Positions 16,300-26,895 of a stretch of 64,000 bases of DNA are shown piece by piece (positions within the stretch are counted from its first letter, which is position 1; each line of letters opens with the position of its first letter). The notes beneath the pieces were generated by a model. It had not been told where the DNA came from, did no database searches, and was given only the letters and a program-made list of their open reading frames with translations. The translations under genes and the position numbers were made by a program. Source of the DNA: Planctomycetota bacterium (GTDB lineage Bacteria; Planctomycetota; Planctomycetia; Isosphaerales; Isosphaeraceae); the NCBI GenBank assembly GCA_028291545.1, contig JAQGHR010000086.1:1-64000 (forward strand), in the 5' to 3' direction.

Positions 16300-17411
16300 G
16301 GCAGCGTCTGGACCTCGACGGACAGGACGGCCGGAAGGTCGCGTACGATCGGAGCCCAGGCGTCACCGGCATTGGACGAGGCGTAGACTTGACCGCCGGT
16401 GGTGCCGAAGTACACGCCGCACGGGTCCAGCGAGTCGACAGCCGAAGCCTCGCGCAACACGTTGACATAGCAGTCCTGCTGCGGCAGGCCGTTGCAGAGC
16501 GCCTCCCACTCGTTTCCGCCCGTGCGGCTGCGGTAGACGCGAAGCTTTCCGTCGGGAGGGTAATGCTCGGAGTCGCTCTTGATGGGGACGACGTAGATGG
16601 TCTCCGGCTCGTGCGAATGGACCTCGATCGGGAATCCGAAATCGGTCGGCAGGTTGCCGCTGACCTCATGCCAAGATTCGCCAGCGTCGTTGCTCCGCAT
16701 CACGTCCCAGTGCTTCTGCATGAACAATACGTTCGGTCGGGACGGGTGCATCGCGATTCGGTGGACGCAGTGGCCGACCTCGGCGTTTGGATCGGGAATA
16801 TAATCGGACCTCAGCCCGCGGTTGATCGGCCGCCACGTCGTGCCGCCGTCGTCGGTACGAAAGGCGCCCGCGGACGAGATGGCGATGAACATCCTTCCGG
16901 GATTCATCCGATCCAGAAGGACCGTATGCACGGCCATCCCGCCGGCTCCCGGTGCCCAGCGCGGGCCGGACTCATGGCAGCGAAGACCGGGAAGCTCCTG
17001 CCAGGACTTGCCGGCGTCGGTCGAGCGGAACAGCGCGGCGTCCTCCACCCCGGCGTAGACGGTGTCCGGGTCCGTAAGAGACGGCTCGAGATGCCAGACC
17101 CGCTTGAATTCCCAGGGATGTTGCGTGCCGTCGTACCACTGGTGCGTGCCCGGGATGCCGTCATACTTGAATTCGTTGCCGGCCGTCTCCCACGTCTTGC
17201 CCCCGTCGGCCGACCGCTGGATCATCTGACCGAACCATCCGCTCGACTGCGAGACGTAGAGCCGGTTCTGGTCCGCGGGCGAGCCCTTGACGTGATAGAT
17301 CTCCCAGCCCCCGAAATGCGGGCCGCTGACGTCCCACCGCTCCCTCTTCCCGTCCGAAGTCAGGATGAACGCGCCCTTGCGCGTGCCGACCAGAACTCGT
17401 ACTCCGCTCAT
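16296..17411 (-). CDS. BNR/WD40-YVTN-type beta-propeller protein
   Basis: A 371-residue protein with repeated Asp-box (BNR) motifs S-x-D-x-G-x-[ST]-[37 protein letters not shown] and ASSNAGDAW, indicating a sialidase- or sortilin-like multibladed propeller. The N-terminus ([12 protein letters not shown]) has no signal peptide, so it should be cytoplasmic. Sialidase catalytic residues are not recognised. GGAGGAGTCAGGA precedes the ATG. It overlaps the MoaD/ThiS-like gene by four bases. Coupling of these two families recurs in other bacteria to my recollection, but no biochemical role is known to me. Confidence 0.88.
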   Translation of the reverse strand: MSGVRVLVGTRKGAFILTSDGKRERWDVSGPHFGGWEIYHVKGSPADQNRLYVSQSSGWFGQMIQRSADGGKTWETAGNEFKYDGIPGTHQWYDGTQHPWEFKRVWHLEPSLTDPDTVYAGVEDAALFRSTDAGKSWQELPGLRCHESGPRWAPGAGGMAVHTVLLDRMNPGRMFIAISSAGAFRTDDGGTTWRPINRGLRSDYIPDPNAEVGHCVHRIAMHPSRPNVLFMQKHWDVMRSNDAGESWHEVSGNLPTDFGFPIEVHSHEPETIYVVPIKSDSEHYPPDGKLRVYRSRTGGNEWEALCNGLPQQDCYVNVLREASAVDSLDPCGVYFGTTGGQVYASSNAGDAWAPIVRDLPAVLSVEVQTLP

Positions 17412-17713
17412 TCCTGACTCCTCCTCATCGGGGGTGGAACTCGCCCAGATCCGTCGCGTCCAGCTACCACGGCGAACCGTTTCGCGGTGCCACGGGACCC
17501 GCCAGACCGGCGTGATGGGGGCTGAGAGCGACCGGTCAGGTCACCCCAAGCTCTCGTCGGCGGCGTCGCGCTCGTCGAGCCCCACGGATCGGCTTCGCAA
17601 GCATGTTCCAACTCGCGAAAAGCGTCAAGAGGATTCATGGACGGTGCGCAGCCGCGAACCTCGTCGAACGATACGATCGTGGCGGTGACACAGAGGGTTG
17701 GATTCGAGGGGAC
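17412..17713. other. 302-bp intergenic stretch upstream of the BNR/MoaD pair
   Basis: It probably holds the promoter of the BNR-MoaD pair and the 3' end of the next gene's transcript. I see no convincing gene, terminator or promoter. An open frame overlapping the BNR start lacks any recognisable family. Confidence 0.4.
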
Positions 17714-20164
17714 CTACCGGAAGTCGACCCGGCTGGTTCCGCCTTCATCGACGACGATTTTGCCCGAAGCCACAGGACGAGAAGTCAGACTGCCGGGTCG
17801 ACCGGGAATGCGTTCGTAGGGACTCATCAGCGAGACGTGGTACTCTCCGGCGGGCAGGTCGGCGATTTCGTAATCCTCTTGACCCGGCTTGAGATTCACG
17901 TCGTCCACATCCACAGCACCCTCGACGCGGCTCACCGAGATTCGAGCCACGGCACCGAACGCTTTGCGATCGATCGCTCCGACGATGCGACCTGGCGCGG
18001 GCACCTTGATCTCGATGGCCTCCTTGACCTTCTCCTCACGCAACTCCAGATGGTCGGAACGCCCCGGAGGCACACCCTTGCCCCACCAGACCAGTTCCAC
18101 GGCGTCGTCGTTGGGGACCTTTGCGAAGCTGAACCGGCCCTGACCGTCGGTGGCCGCCTCGAGGAATCGCGTCACGCCTGCCGCCTGCGCGATCTGTTTG
18201 GACCGGATCATTTGCCAGTTGAACGGGAACGATCCGGGCGGCAATTCCGTGCGTGCGCGAGCCGCGATCAGGCGGACTTGGGCGCCGGCGATTGGCTTGC
18301 CCGAGGCGTCCAGAAGACGCCCGCCGTAGGTACGGAGACTGGCCGGGTCGATCGGGTCCAGTGAGAACTCCTCGATCTTTGCCGAATCGGAGCGTGTCGC
18401 GACGATGCGCTCGGCGACGTACCGTTCATATCCATCGGCCGCGATCATTACCTGGAGCGGCATGCCCGCAACCAGGTCGCCCAGCAAGAACCGACCTTCG
18501 TCGGACTGGTACACGCTTCCCGGATCGCTGAGCGACGAGAGCAGCCCGCTCGACGGCTCATCCGGCTGCCGCCTCGGCGAAAACGTGATCCTGACGTTGA
18601 AGGACCGGACGGGCTTGCCGGTGATGGAGTCGAGCACCCGGCCTGCGATCACGCCGGACGGGATCATGACGACCGTGACGACCTCATTCCCGTCAAGCGG
18701 CAACTTGCGTCCCTGAATCCGCGAGTAGCCGGCCTTGCTGAACGTGAACGGGGACTCCGATGGGAGCGAGTCAAACGAGACGTCACCATTCTTGTCGGTC
18801 CTGGATTGGCCGCCATCGGTGAACGCGTTCTCTCCATTGGCGAAGTAGACGTCGACCCCCACCAGGGGCTTTCCCTTGTCGTCGACCACGCGGCCGAGAA
18901 TGCGGTGTCCTGGCTCCATCGTGATCGTGACCTCGGCCGGCTTCTCCGCCGGGCCGGGCTCCACGGTCACCCTCTTCGGCGAGGAGCCCTTGGCGCGGAT
19001 CGTGACTTCCTTGCCGACGTCATTTTCGTAGAGATTCTCGAGCCGGAATCGTCCGTCCAGCCCACTCTTCGCCTCGCGGACCTCGTTGCTGGAATGCCCC
19101 GTGTTGGAAAGTCCGGCCCCGGCGATCGGCCGGCCCTTCGCATCGACGACCACGCCCACGATCGATCCGCCGTGAGGTCGGGGACGAATCGTCACGTCCA
19201 ACCGTTGCGTCACACCATCCACCCGCGCAGGTATGGGCTGGCGGAGGTATTCGATCTTGGACACCGTGATTTCCAGGGGCAGATTTCGAGGAAGGTGTCC
19301 GAGCCGATATCGGCCGTCCTTGCCGGTCGTGACATATTCGAGCTGCTCATGTCCTCCCTCCGCGAAGGCACTCAGACCGACACCGGCCACCGGTCGGCCA
19401 GCCGGGTCGCTGACGGTGCCCTCAAGGTCGCCTCCGGGCCCGAGCAGGAAGTCCGCATCGACATCCGCCCCGGTCTCCAGATTCACCCAACGGGAGAGCT
19501 TTGCATGACCGTCGCCCCACGCCTCCACCATCCATCGTTCTTTCGTGAGGGGCCTCAGCAGCGCCACGCCGTCGCGGTCGGTCGTAACGTCGTCGGGGAA
19601 GTCACTCCAGCCCAGGTGAACGGTTGCGCCCGCGATCGGCCTGCCCGTGTCCTTGTCCTTGACCCTTGCCGTGACAACCACGGCGGTCGCAAGTCGCAAC
19701 TCGATGGGCTTCGGGGCCTCGCCCAATTCCGGAATGACGACTGCCTCGCCGCGCGCCCTTTGCCGACGCGATGTAAGCTTTCCCAGGTTCGCCCATACGC
19801 CATAGCGGCCCGGAGCGAGCCCCTCAAACGAGAATTGGCCCGTCGCGTCTGCCTGGACCTGGCGGACCGGCATCTTGCCGTAGTAGGCGTCCTGTCCCTT
19901 CGGAGGCGGGGATAAGAGGACAACATCGGCCCCGGCGGCCGGACTGCCATCGCTGATCTTGACCGCGCGGCCCGTGATCCGGCCCGCACCCTTCGGCGCC
20001 GCCGGGCTTGATTCGTCGCCAGACATTTTCGCCGTGGCGGTCATGGGTCCGGCGTGTACCGTGGCGAAGCTGATGACGAATATTGCGGCCGATGTTGCCA
20101 GCCATGGCACCGACTGGCGATTCATCGGCTTGCCTTCGCGCCTCGCATCGAACACGGCCGTCAT
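17714..20164 (-). CDS. Secreted carboxypeptidase-regulatory-like (Ig-fold) repeat protein
   Basis: An 816-residue protein. A hydrophobic segment (VPWLATSAAIFVISFATVHA, about residues 18-38) acts as signal peptide. The remainder is a string of about seven carboxypeptidase-regulatory-like beta-sandwich domains marked by recurring GRV.D..G.P..G and DG.F....L..G phrases (RITGRAV, LEGTVSDPAGRPVAG, IVGVVVDAKGRPIAG, ILGRVVDDKGKPLVG, IAGRVLDSITGKPV, GGRLLDASGKPIAG). These domains bind or scaffold outside the cytoplasm; many planctomycetes carry large examples of unknown function. The ATG at 20164 has AGGAGA five bases upstream and is chosen; an ATG at 20125 gives a more conventional signal peptide and is the alternative. 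Confidence 0.87.
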   Translation of the reverse strand: MTAVFDARREGKPMNRQSVPWLATSAAIFVISFATVHAGPMTATAKMSGDESSPAAPKGAGRITGRAVKISDGSPAAGADVVLLSPPPKGQDAYYGKMPVRQVQADATGQFSFEGLAPGRYGVWANLGKLTSRRQRARGEAVVIPELGEAPKPIELRLATAVVVTARVKDKDTGRPIAGATVHLGWSDFPDDVTTDRDGVALLRPLTKERWMVEAWGDGHAKLSRWVNLETGADVDADFLLGPGGDLEGTVSDPAGRPVAGVGLSAFAEGGHEQLEYVTTGKDGRYRLGHLPRNLPLEITVSKIEYLRQPIPARVDGVTQRLDVTIRPRPHGGSIVGVVVDAKGRPIAGAGLSNTGHSSNEVREAKSGLDGRFRLENLYENDVGKEVTIRAKGSSPKRVTVEPGPAEKPAEVTITMEPGHRILGRVVDDKGKPLVGVDVYFANGENAFTDGGQSRTDKNGDVSFDSLPSESPFTFSKAGYSRIQGRKLPLDGNEVVTVVMIPSGVIAGRVLDSITGKPVRSFNVRITFSPRRQPDEPSSGLLSSLSDPGSVYQSDEGRFLLGDLVAGMPLQVMIAADGYERYVAERIVATRSDSAKIEEFSLDPIDPASLRTYGGRLLDASGKPIAGAQVRLIAARARTELPPGSFPFNWQMIRSKQIAQAAGVTRFLEAATDGQGRFSFAKVPNDDAVELVWWGKGVPPGRSDHLELREEKVKEAIEIKVPAPGRIVGAIDRKAFGAVARISVSRVEGAVDVDDVNLKPGQEDYEIADLPAGEYHVSLMSPYERIPGRPGSLTSRPVASGKIVVDEGGTSRVDFR

Positions 20165-20821
20165 GCGAATCTCCTGCGTAATGGCCCTGGTCATCGCCGG
20201 GGGGTTCGAGTGGGAATCCGCCCGCAGAGGAAGAACCGAATCAAGGTTGACGAGAGTGACCGAACCGGGGATGAAACCAGAATAGAGCTCAGGAGCGCCA
20301 CCCGGCAAGCGACGAGGCGGCATTGCATGGTTGAATCGGGGCAAACTTGCCCCGTCGATTCGCGACCGCGAGATCACAAACCGGTTGACCTTACTTTGGC
20401 CTGCTACTTATCTTTGAAGTGGAAGCGAGCTAGGGGAAAGTCCTCGGAGTCATCCACAGGCCCTCGCATGGCCATGTAAGACGTGCCTGCTTGGTTGCCG
20501 CCCGGACGGGAGCAAATCATCCGCCAAGCAATTAACTACATTGACCTCTTCTACCCCCCGGGTTTCGGTCTGGGAAGGGCGCCGCTTTTTGCCCGCATCG
20601 GCCGAGTTGGGCCGCCTTGGTGTTCACGCGTCTGTCTCTCGACGCCGCTTGCCTCCTGCTCGATCGCGCTCAGCGGTCGTTGTCACCCCCGTGGGCGGCT
20701 TGTCCCATGGAAAGCTTCGTGCTGTCGCGGGCGGGTGGCGAGAGCGTGCAATCTACCTTTTGAAAAGCCATGGCTGTGAGTTGGTGGGGACCTCTCCCAC
20801 CACCTCGCCGGGAGATAGACG
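20165..20821. other. 657-bp divergent intergenic region
   Basis: It separates the divergent carboxypeptidase-regulatory-like gene and the first histidine kinase. No gene is seen. It contains one promoter-like sequence (20385-20414) reading toward the kinase and otherwise nothing I can support. The long leader leaves room for a small RNA or long 5' UTR. Confidence 0.45.
20385..20414 (+). promoter_or_regulatory. Sigma70-like promoter candidate
   Basis: TTGACC (20385-20390) and TATCTT (20409-20414) are separated by 18 bases. It points toward the hybrid kinase gene, over 400 bases upstream of its start, so it would give a long leader or an independent small transcript. Confidence 0.35.
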
Positions 20822-23800
20822 ATGCAAGCGATCCAGGAACCGCCCGCGCAAGGTGTTGACCTCACGGCCCTTTTGACGGCGCTGACTGCCCTCAAGAAGG
20901 GAGATTTCTCCGTACGATTGCCGCTCGACTGGACGGGTGTGGCCGGCAAGGTCGCCGACACCTTCAACGACGTGATCGAACTCAACGAGAGAATGTCGGA
21001 CGAGCTGGAGCGTATCAGCCGGGTCGTCGGCAAGGAGGGCAAGATCAATCAGCGCGCCACGCTCGGCGCGATCAGCGGCTCGTGGGGCGATTCGATCGAC
21101 TCGGTGAATGCGCTCATCGGGGACCTTGTCCACCCGACGAGTGAAACGGCCCGCGTCATCGGCGCAGTCGCGTTGGGGGACCTCTCCCAGACCATGGCGC
21201 TTCAAATCGACGCGAGGCCGTTGCAGGGTGAGTTCCTTCGGACCGCCAAGACGATCAACACGATGGTGGACCAGCTCAGCTCGTTCGCCTCGGAGGTCAC
21301 CCGCGTCGCCCGCGAGGTCGGCACCGAGGGGAAACTAGGCGGACAGGCGCAGGTGAAGGGCGTCTCGGGGACGTGGAAGGATCTCACCGACAACGTCAAC
21401 TTCATGGCCGGCAACCTGACCAGTCAGGTGCGAGGCATTGCCAAGGTCGTCACGGCGGTGGCCAACGGCGACCTGAAGCAGAAGTTGACCGTCGAGGCGA
21501 AGGGGGAAATCGCGGCCCTGGCCGACACGATCAACAGCATGATCGACACGCTGGCGACGTTCGCCGACCAGGTGACCTCCGTGGCGCGCGAGGTCGGCGT
21601 CGAGGGCAAGCTCGGCGGCCAGGCGAGCGTGCCGGGTGCGGCCGGGACCTGGAAGGATCTGACGGATAACGTCAATCAACTCGCCGCCAATCTCACGACC
21701 CAGGTTCGCGCGATCGCCGAGGTTGCCACGGCGGTCACGAAGGGCGACCTGACGCGTTCGATCAAGGTTGAGGCGCTGGGCGAAGTGGCCGTGTTGAAGG
21801 ACAACATCAATGAGATGATCCGCAACCTGAAAGACACGACGCTCAAGAACAGCGAACAGGATTGGCTGAAGACCAACCTGGCGAAATTCAGCCGCATGCT
21901 GCAGGGGCAGAAGGATCTATTGACGGTCGGCCGGCTAATCCTTTCCGAGCTTGCGCCCGTGGTCTCGGCCCAGCAGGCGGTCTTCTACATCCTCGATTCG
22001 AACAGGGAGACGCCGCACCTGTCGCTTCTGGCGAGCTATGCGCATCGGGGGCAGAACGCGGTGGGGAGCCAATTCGCCCTGGGCGAGGGGCTGGTCGGTC
22101 AGTGCGCGATCGAGAAACAGAAGATCCTCCTCGCGAACGTACCTCCGGATTACATCCGCATCTCCTCCGGCCTCGGGGACTCGGCCCCGCACAACATCAT
22201 CGTCCTGCCCGTCGTCTTCGAGGGTCAGGTCAAGGGGGTCCTCGAACTGGCCTCATTCGAGCGGTTCAATCCAACGCACCAGGCGTTTCTGGACCAGCTG
22301 ACCGAGAGTATCGGGATCGTGCTCAACACGATCGAGGCGAACATGCGGACCGAGGATCTGCTCAAGCAATCTCAGTCGCTGGCCCACGAACTTCAGAGCC
22401 GGCAGGAGGAGCTTCAGCAGACCAATCAGGAATTGCAAGAGAAGGCCCTGTTGCTGGCTCACCAGAATCAGGAGGTCGAACGCAAGAATCAGGAGGTCGA
22501 ACAGGCCCGTCAGGCGCTCGAGGAGAAGGCCAAACAGTTGGCGCTGACCTCCAAGTACAAGTCGGAGTTCCTCGCCAATATGTCCCATGAGCTGAGGACG
22601 CCGCTCAACAGCCTCCTGATCCTCTCCGACCAGCTCTCCAAGAACCCCGAGGGCAACCTGTCCGCGAGGCAGACGGAGTTCGCGAAGACGATCCATTCCT
22701 CGGGCAATGACCTGCTGATGTTGATCAACGATATCCTCGACCTCTCGAAGATCGAGTCGGGCACGGTCGTCGTCGATGTCGGTGAACTTCAGCTCTCCGA
22801 TCTGCACAATTACGTCGAGCGGACGTTCCGTCACGTCGCCGAGTCGAAGGGGGTGGACTTCCTCATCGAGTTGCGACCGGGGCTGCCCAGGTCGCTGTTC
22901 ACCGACGCCAAGCGACTACAACAAGTCATCAAGAACCTGCTGTCCAATGCGTTCAAGTTCACGCATCAAGGAAAGGTTTCCTTGACCCTCGAGCAGGTGC
23001 GTGGCGGCTGGAACCACGATAATGAGGATCTCAATCGTGCCCCGTCGGTGCTAGCGATCTCGGTCGCGGACACCGGCATCGGCATCTCGCCGGACAAGCA
23101 GCAGATCATCTTCGAGGCCTTCCAGCAGGCCGACGGTAGCACGAGTCGTAAGTACGGCGGCACGGGACTGGGCCTGGCGATCAGCCGTGAGATCTCCCGC
23201 TTGTTGGGCGGAGAGATTCGCCTGTCCAGCACGCCGGGCCGCGGCAGTTCGTTCACGCTGTATCTGCCGCAGAGCTACGTCCACCAGAAAGCGTCCAGGC
23301 GAGCCGGCGCAATCACGGGCGATAACGGCATGGCCAGGACGTCGCTGACCACGGAACTCGCCCCGACCGTGCTCGATGCGCCGCACCCGGTCGACGAGGT
23401 CGGCGATGACCGAGGCACGATCCAGCCAGGCGATCCCCTCATCTTGATCGTCGAGAACGACCTGCCGTTCGCCAAGCTCATGCTGGAAGCGGCCCGGGAG
23501 AAAGGGTTCAAGGGGCTGGTCACGTCCCTTGGCGCGGCCGCCCTGGCGATGACCCGCGAGTACAAGCCCGATGCGGTCACCCTGGACATCTGCCTGCCCG
23601 ATATCGACGGTTGGCGCGTGATCGAGCGCCTCAAGAACGACATCAACACGAGGCATATCCCCGTGTACGTCGTCTCGACCGAGGAGTCGCATGACCGTGC
23701 CCTGAGCTATGGCGCCATCAGCTTCGCGGCAAAGCCTTTCAAGAACAGGGAATCGCTCGAACGCCTGTTCGATGACGTCCGCGAGTTCGTTGGACGTCGT

Positions 23801-24607
23801 GTCAAGGACGTCGTGGTCGTGGCAGACGACGCCGGCAAGCGAGATCAGATCCTGATGCACATCGGAAGCGACGCCTTGAACGTCACCGCGGCGGCCAACG
23901 GCGAGGATGCGCTCGAACTGCTCGCGGCGCAGAGGATCGACTGCATCGTCCTGGCCTCCGCGCCGACGGACATGACGACCGAGGATTTTGTGAGGCGCAT
24001 CCGGCGCGATCCGTCGGTCACAACCCTGCCGGTCATCCTCTACTCGGATGAACCCGACGCGGGCGATGAGGCGACCCTCCCCAGGACTCTGGCCTCCTCG
24101 ATCACCCTGCGCCAGGTGCGCTCGCTGGAGCGCCTGGTCGACCAGACATCCTTGTTCCTCCACGAACCTATCACGAAGCTCCCCGAGCCGAAACGTCGCA
24201 TGATCGAGGGGCTCTACCAGACGGATCGTGTGCTCGCCGGCAAGAAAGTCCTGATCGTGGATGACGACATCCGCAACATCTTCGCCCTGACCAGCATCCT
24301 GGACTGGCGGAACATGGTGATCGTCTCCGCCGAGACGGGCCGGGGCGCCATCGAGATCCTCCAGGCGCAGCCCGACGTGGACGTCGTCCTGATGGACATC
24401 ATGATGCCCGAGATGGATGGCATCGACACCATGCGGGCGATCCGCAAGTTCCCCAAGTTCAGCTCCCTGCCGATCATCGCCGTCACGGCGAAAGCGATGA
24501 AGGGTGACCGGGAGAAGTGCATCGAGGCCGGGGCCTGGGATTATCTCTCGAAGCCGGTGGATACCGAGCAACTCCTGTCCGTCCTGCGGGCCTGGCTCCA
24601 TCGCTGA
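20822..24607 (+). CDS. Soluble Nik1-like poly-HAMP hybrid histidine kinase with three receiver domains
   Basis: A 1261-residue protein without membrane helices. Residues about 10-350 are repeated HAMP units with the alternating phrases [17 protein letters not shown] and [23 protein letters not shown], as in fungal Nik1/group III osmosensing kinases. A GAF domain (about 355-510), a coiled coil (515-580), HisKA with phospho-accepting H589 ([10 protein letters not shown]) and HATPase_c (DTGIGI, GGTGLGL) follow. Receiver 1 has D922 and receiver 3 has D1192. Receiver 2 has Ala1045 where Asp is expected and looks inactive. It likely senses a cytoplasmic cue such as osmotic change and phosphorylates internally before passing on. 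A second hybrid kinase follows 76 bases downstream. Confidence 0.95.
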   Translation: MQAIQEPPAQGVDLTALLTALTALKKGDFSVRLPLDWTGVAGKVADTFNDVIELNERMSDELERISRVVGKEGKINQRATLGAISGSWGDSIDSVNALIGDLVHPTSETARVIGAVALGDLSQTMALQIDARPLQGEFLRTAKTINTMVDQLSSFASEVTRVAREVGTEGKLGGQAQVKGVSGTWKDLTDNVNFMAGNLTSQVRGIAKVVTAVANGDLKQKLTVEAKGEIAALADTINSMIDTLATFADQVTSVAREVGVEGKLGGQASVPGAAGTWKDLTDNVNQLAANLTTQVRAIAEVATAVTKGDLTRSIKVEALGEVAVLKDNINEMIRNLKDTTLKNSEQDWLKTNLAKFSRMLQGQKDLLTVGRLILSELAPVVSAQQAVFYILDSNRETPHLSLLASYAHRGQNAVGSQFALGEGLVGQCAIEKQKILLANVPPDYIRISSGLGDSAPHNIIVLPVVFEGQVKGVLELASFERFNPTHQAFLDQLTESIGIVLNTIEANMRTEDLLKQSQSLAHELQSRQEELQQTNQELQEKALLLAHQNQEVERKNQEVEQARQALEEKAKQLALTSKYKSEFLANMSHELRTPLNSLLILSDQLSKNPEGNLSARQTEFAKTIHSSGNDLLMLINDILDLSKIESGTVVVDVGELQLSDLHNYVERTFRHVAESKGVDFLIELRPGLPRSLFTDAKRLQQVIKNLLSNAFKFTHQGKVSLTLEQVRGGWNHDNEDLNRAPSVLAISVADTGIGISPDKQQIIFEAFQQADGSTSRKYGGTGLGLAISREISRLLGGEIRLSSTPGRGSSFTLYLPQSYVHQKASRRAGAITGDNGMARTSLTTELAPTVLDAPHPVDEVGDDRGTIQPGDPLILIVENDLPFAKLMLEAAREKGFKGLVTSLGAAALAMTREYKPDAVTLDICLPDIDGWRVIERLKNDINTRHIPVYVVSTEESHDRALSYGAISFAAKPFKNRESLERLFDDVREFVGRRVKDVVVVADDAGKRDQILMHIGSDALNVTAAANGEDALELLAAQRIDCIVLASAPTDMTTEDFVRRIRRDPSVTTLPVILYSDEPDAGDEATLPRTLASSITLRQVRSLERLVDQTSLFLHEPITKLPEPKRRMIEGLYQTDRVLAGKKVLIVDDDIRNIFALTSILDWRNMVIVSAETGRGAIEILQAQPDVDVVLMDIMMPEMDGIDTMRAIRKFPKFSSLPIIAVTAKAMKGDREKCIEAGAWDYLSKPVDTEQLLSVLRAWLHR

Positions 24608-24683
24608 CCGTGGACGCAACCCGGGCCATGGCACGATTCTCGCCGCTCGACGCGGCCCCTCACGACCGACGAGCATTCCGCCG

Positions 24684-26864
24684 ATGGACAATGAAGCGAA
24701 GACCAACATCCTGATCGTGGATGACCTGCCGGAAAAGATCCTCGTCTTCAGGACCATCCTGGAGTGCCTGGGTCAGAACCTCGTGACGGCCCTGTCCGGG
24801 CGCGAGGCGCTGCGGCATCTGCTCGATCGGGAGTTCGCCGTGATTCTCCTCGACGTGAATATGCCGGACATGGACGGATTCGAGACCGCCGCCATGATCC
24901 GCAACCGTCGCCAGACGGCCGACACGCCGATCATCTTCATCACGGCCTTCAGCGACGAGATGCACACGGCCCAGGGCTACTCCCTCGGCGCGGTCGATTA
25001 CATCCTCACGCCCGTCGTCCCCGCCATTCTCTGCACGAAAGTAGGGGTCTTCGTGGACCTCTACAACAAGACGCGTCAGGTGGAATTCCAGGCCGAGGAG
25101 CGCATCATCCTGGCGAGGGAGCAGGCCGCGCGCGCGGCGGCGGAAGAGGCCACGCGTCGATCCGCATTCCTCGCCGAGGCCAGTACCGTCCTGGCCCGTT
25201 CGCTCGACTACGAGTCGATCCCGAGAGGACTCGCACGGCACGCCGTCCCGTTCCTGGGCGACTTCTGCGCCGTCATGCTTCTAGATGAGAACGGCCGCGA
25301 TGAAGGCCGAACCGAGATGTCCTGGACCGAGGTCGACGGAGGAAGCCGCCAAGAGGCTCTGATGACGGGCGGGCTGCCGACCCGGCTCCTCGCCGACCTG
25401 AGCCGAAGGGTGATGGAGACGGGGGAGGCGGAGGTCTTTTCGGATATCGACATCCCCGTCCCTCAGAACGGAGAGGCCAGTGAATTCTGGTCCCACGTGT
25501 CGTCCGGCCGGACCGTCCCGCCCTTCGAGCTGAGATCGCTGGTCGTGGTTCCCTTGCGAGCACGAGGCCGGACACTCGGGACAATCGCCGTAGGGCTCCG
25601 TGATGGAGATCGAGTCTACGAGACCGCCGATCTCGCCCTCTCCGAGGACCTGGCCGGACGCGCGGCCATCGCCATCGACAACGCCCGGCTTTACCGGGAC
25701 ATCCAGGAGAACGACCGCCGGAAGAACGAGTTCCTGGCCATGCTCGCCCATGAGCTCCGAAACCCCCTCGCCCCGATCCGCAATGCCGTTGAAGTGCTGC
25801 GGATGACGGCCCTCAAGGAAGAGGATCTACAGTGGGCGAACGACGTTATCTCGCGACAGGTGGAGCAGATGGTCCGTCTGGTCGATGACCTCCTGGACAT
25901 CTCCAGGATCACCGGCGGAAAGATCCAGCTACGGAAGGAGACCATCGATATCGCCTTGGTCGTCACCCGCGCGGTCGAGACCAGTCGACCCTTGATCGAT
26001 GGTCGCAAACACCAGCTCCTCATCGCGCTTCCTTCCGAGCCGCTCCTCGTCGAGGTCGATCCGGTACGCTTTGCTCAGGTGATTGCAAACCTCCTGAACA
26101 ATGCCGCGAAATACACGAATGCCGGCGGAACGATCGAGCTGGACGTCGCTCGGTCCGGGGAGGAAGCCGTCGTCCAGGTGCGTGACGATGGGATTGGAAT
26201 CTCAAGTGAGATGCTGTCCCACGTATTCGATCTGTTCACCCAGGTGGACCGCTCGCTCGATCGCTCTCAGGGTGGGCTGGGAATTGGTCTGACGCTGGTT
26301 CGTCGCCTCGTGGAGAAGCACGGAGGCTCCGTCGAGGCGCAGAGCGACGGCATCAATCGTGGGAGTCGATTCATCATCCGCGTGCCCGCCCTGGCGGACG
26401 TCGCGCCTGCGGCCCGAGCGACGAATGAGGCTCGCCCGAGGAAAATCGCCGGCCCGTCACGGCGAATCCTGATCGTCGATGACCACCCCGACGTCGGGAG
26501 AAGCCTCGCCAAGTTGCTTCGATTGAGGGGTCATGAGGTCCGCCTCGCCCAAGACGGTGCAGGCGCGCTCGATGAAATCACCCAGGACGAGCCCGAGGTC
26601 GTGATCCTCGATATCGGCCTGCCCGAGATGGATGGCTACCAGATCGCACAGGCCATTCGGAGGCGTCCGGGCGGCGAATCCATCGTCCTGATCGCCGTCA
26701 CCGGCTATGGACAAGACGAGGATCGTCGCCGATCCGGTGAAGCCGGATTTGACTGTCATCTCGTGAAGCCGGTCGATCCCGATCAACTGTTGTCGCTGCT
26801 CCATTCCGCGACCACGAAGACCAATGGTCAAGGCCCGGCTTCCTCCCTCGTCGTTCAATCGTGA
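24684..26864 (+). CDS. Hybrid sensor histidine kinase, receiver-GAF-HisKA-HATPase-receiver
   Basis: A 726-residue soluble protein. The N-terminal receiver has phosphorylatable D57 (LLDVNMPDMDG). A helical linker (about 130-165) leads to a GAF domain (about 170-335), then HisKA with H356 (LAHELRNPLAPI), HATPase_c (N-box NLLNNAAKY, DDGIGI, GGLGIGL) and a C-terminal receiver with D643. The input is probably phosphotransfer from another kinase plus a GAF ligand. The start at 24684 begins the receiver fold directly; an upstream frame extension overlaps the previous gene and is not used. The spacing suggests cotranscription with the poly-HAMP kinase, so the two may form a relay. No DNA-binding output is encoded nearby. 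Confidence 0.94.
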   Translation: MDNEAKTNILIVDDLPEKILVFRTILECLGQNLVTALSGREALRHLLDREFAVILLDVNMPDMDGFETAAMIRNRRQTADTPIIFITAFSDEMHTAQGYSLGAVDYILTPVVPAILCTKVGVFVDLYNKTRQVEFQAEERIILAREQAARAAAEEATRRSAFLAEASTVLARSLDYESIPRGLARHAVPFLGDFCAVMLLDENGRDEGRTEMSWTEVDGGSRQEALMTGGLPTRLLADLSRRVMETGEAEVFSDIDIPVPQNGEASEFWSHVSSGRTVPPFELRSLVVVPLRARGRTLGTIAVGLRDGDRVYETADLALSEDLAGRAAIAIDNARLYRDIQENDRRKNEFLAMLAHELRNPLAPIRNAVEVLRMTALKEEDLQWANDVISRQVEQMVRLVDDLLDISRITGGKIQLRKETIDIALVVTRAVETSRPLIDGRKHQLLIALPSEPLLVEVDPVRFAQVIANLLNNAAKYTNAGGTIELDVARSGEEAVVQVRDDGIGISSEMLSHVFDLFTQVDRSLDRSQGGLGIGLTLVRRLVEKHGGSVEAQSDGINRGSRFIIRVPALADVAPAARATNEARPRKIAGPSRRILIVDDHPDVGRSLAKLLRLRGHEVRLAQDGAGALDEITQDEPEVVILDIGLPEMDGYQIAQAIRRRPGGESIVLIAVTGYGQDEDRRRSGEAGFDCHLVKPVDPDQLLSLLHSATTKTNGQGPASSLVVQS

Positions 26865-26873
26865 ACGACGAGG
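26846..26873 (+). terminator. Perfect 12-bp hairpin over the kinase stop codon
   Basis: CCTCGTCGTTCA (26846-26857) and TGAACGACGAGG (26862-26873) pair perfectly around a four-base loop, followed by TTT. The TGA stop of the kinase starts the right arm. This is a convincing intrinsic terminator before the convergent gene ending at 26896. Confidence 0.78.
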
Positions 26874-26895
26874 TTTCCGCGAACTCCCACGGCCA

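Noticed and set aside
17408-17638. Minus-strand 76-codon frame overlapping the BNR start by ATGA
   Set aside because: The overlap is suggestive, but the sequence is low-complexity and unlike any family; the overlap region is explained by the BNR ribosome-binding site.
18806-19915. Plus-strand open frame of about 370 codons
   Set aside because: Antisense to the carboxypeptidase-regulatory-like gene; no signature.
24504-24683. Upstream extension of the second kinase
   Set aside because: It overlaps the end of the first kinase in another frame and adds no domain; the receiver starts cleanly at 24684.
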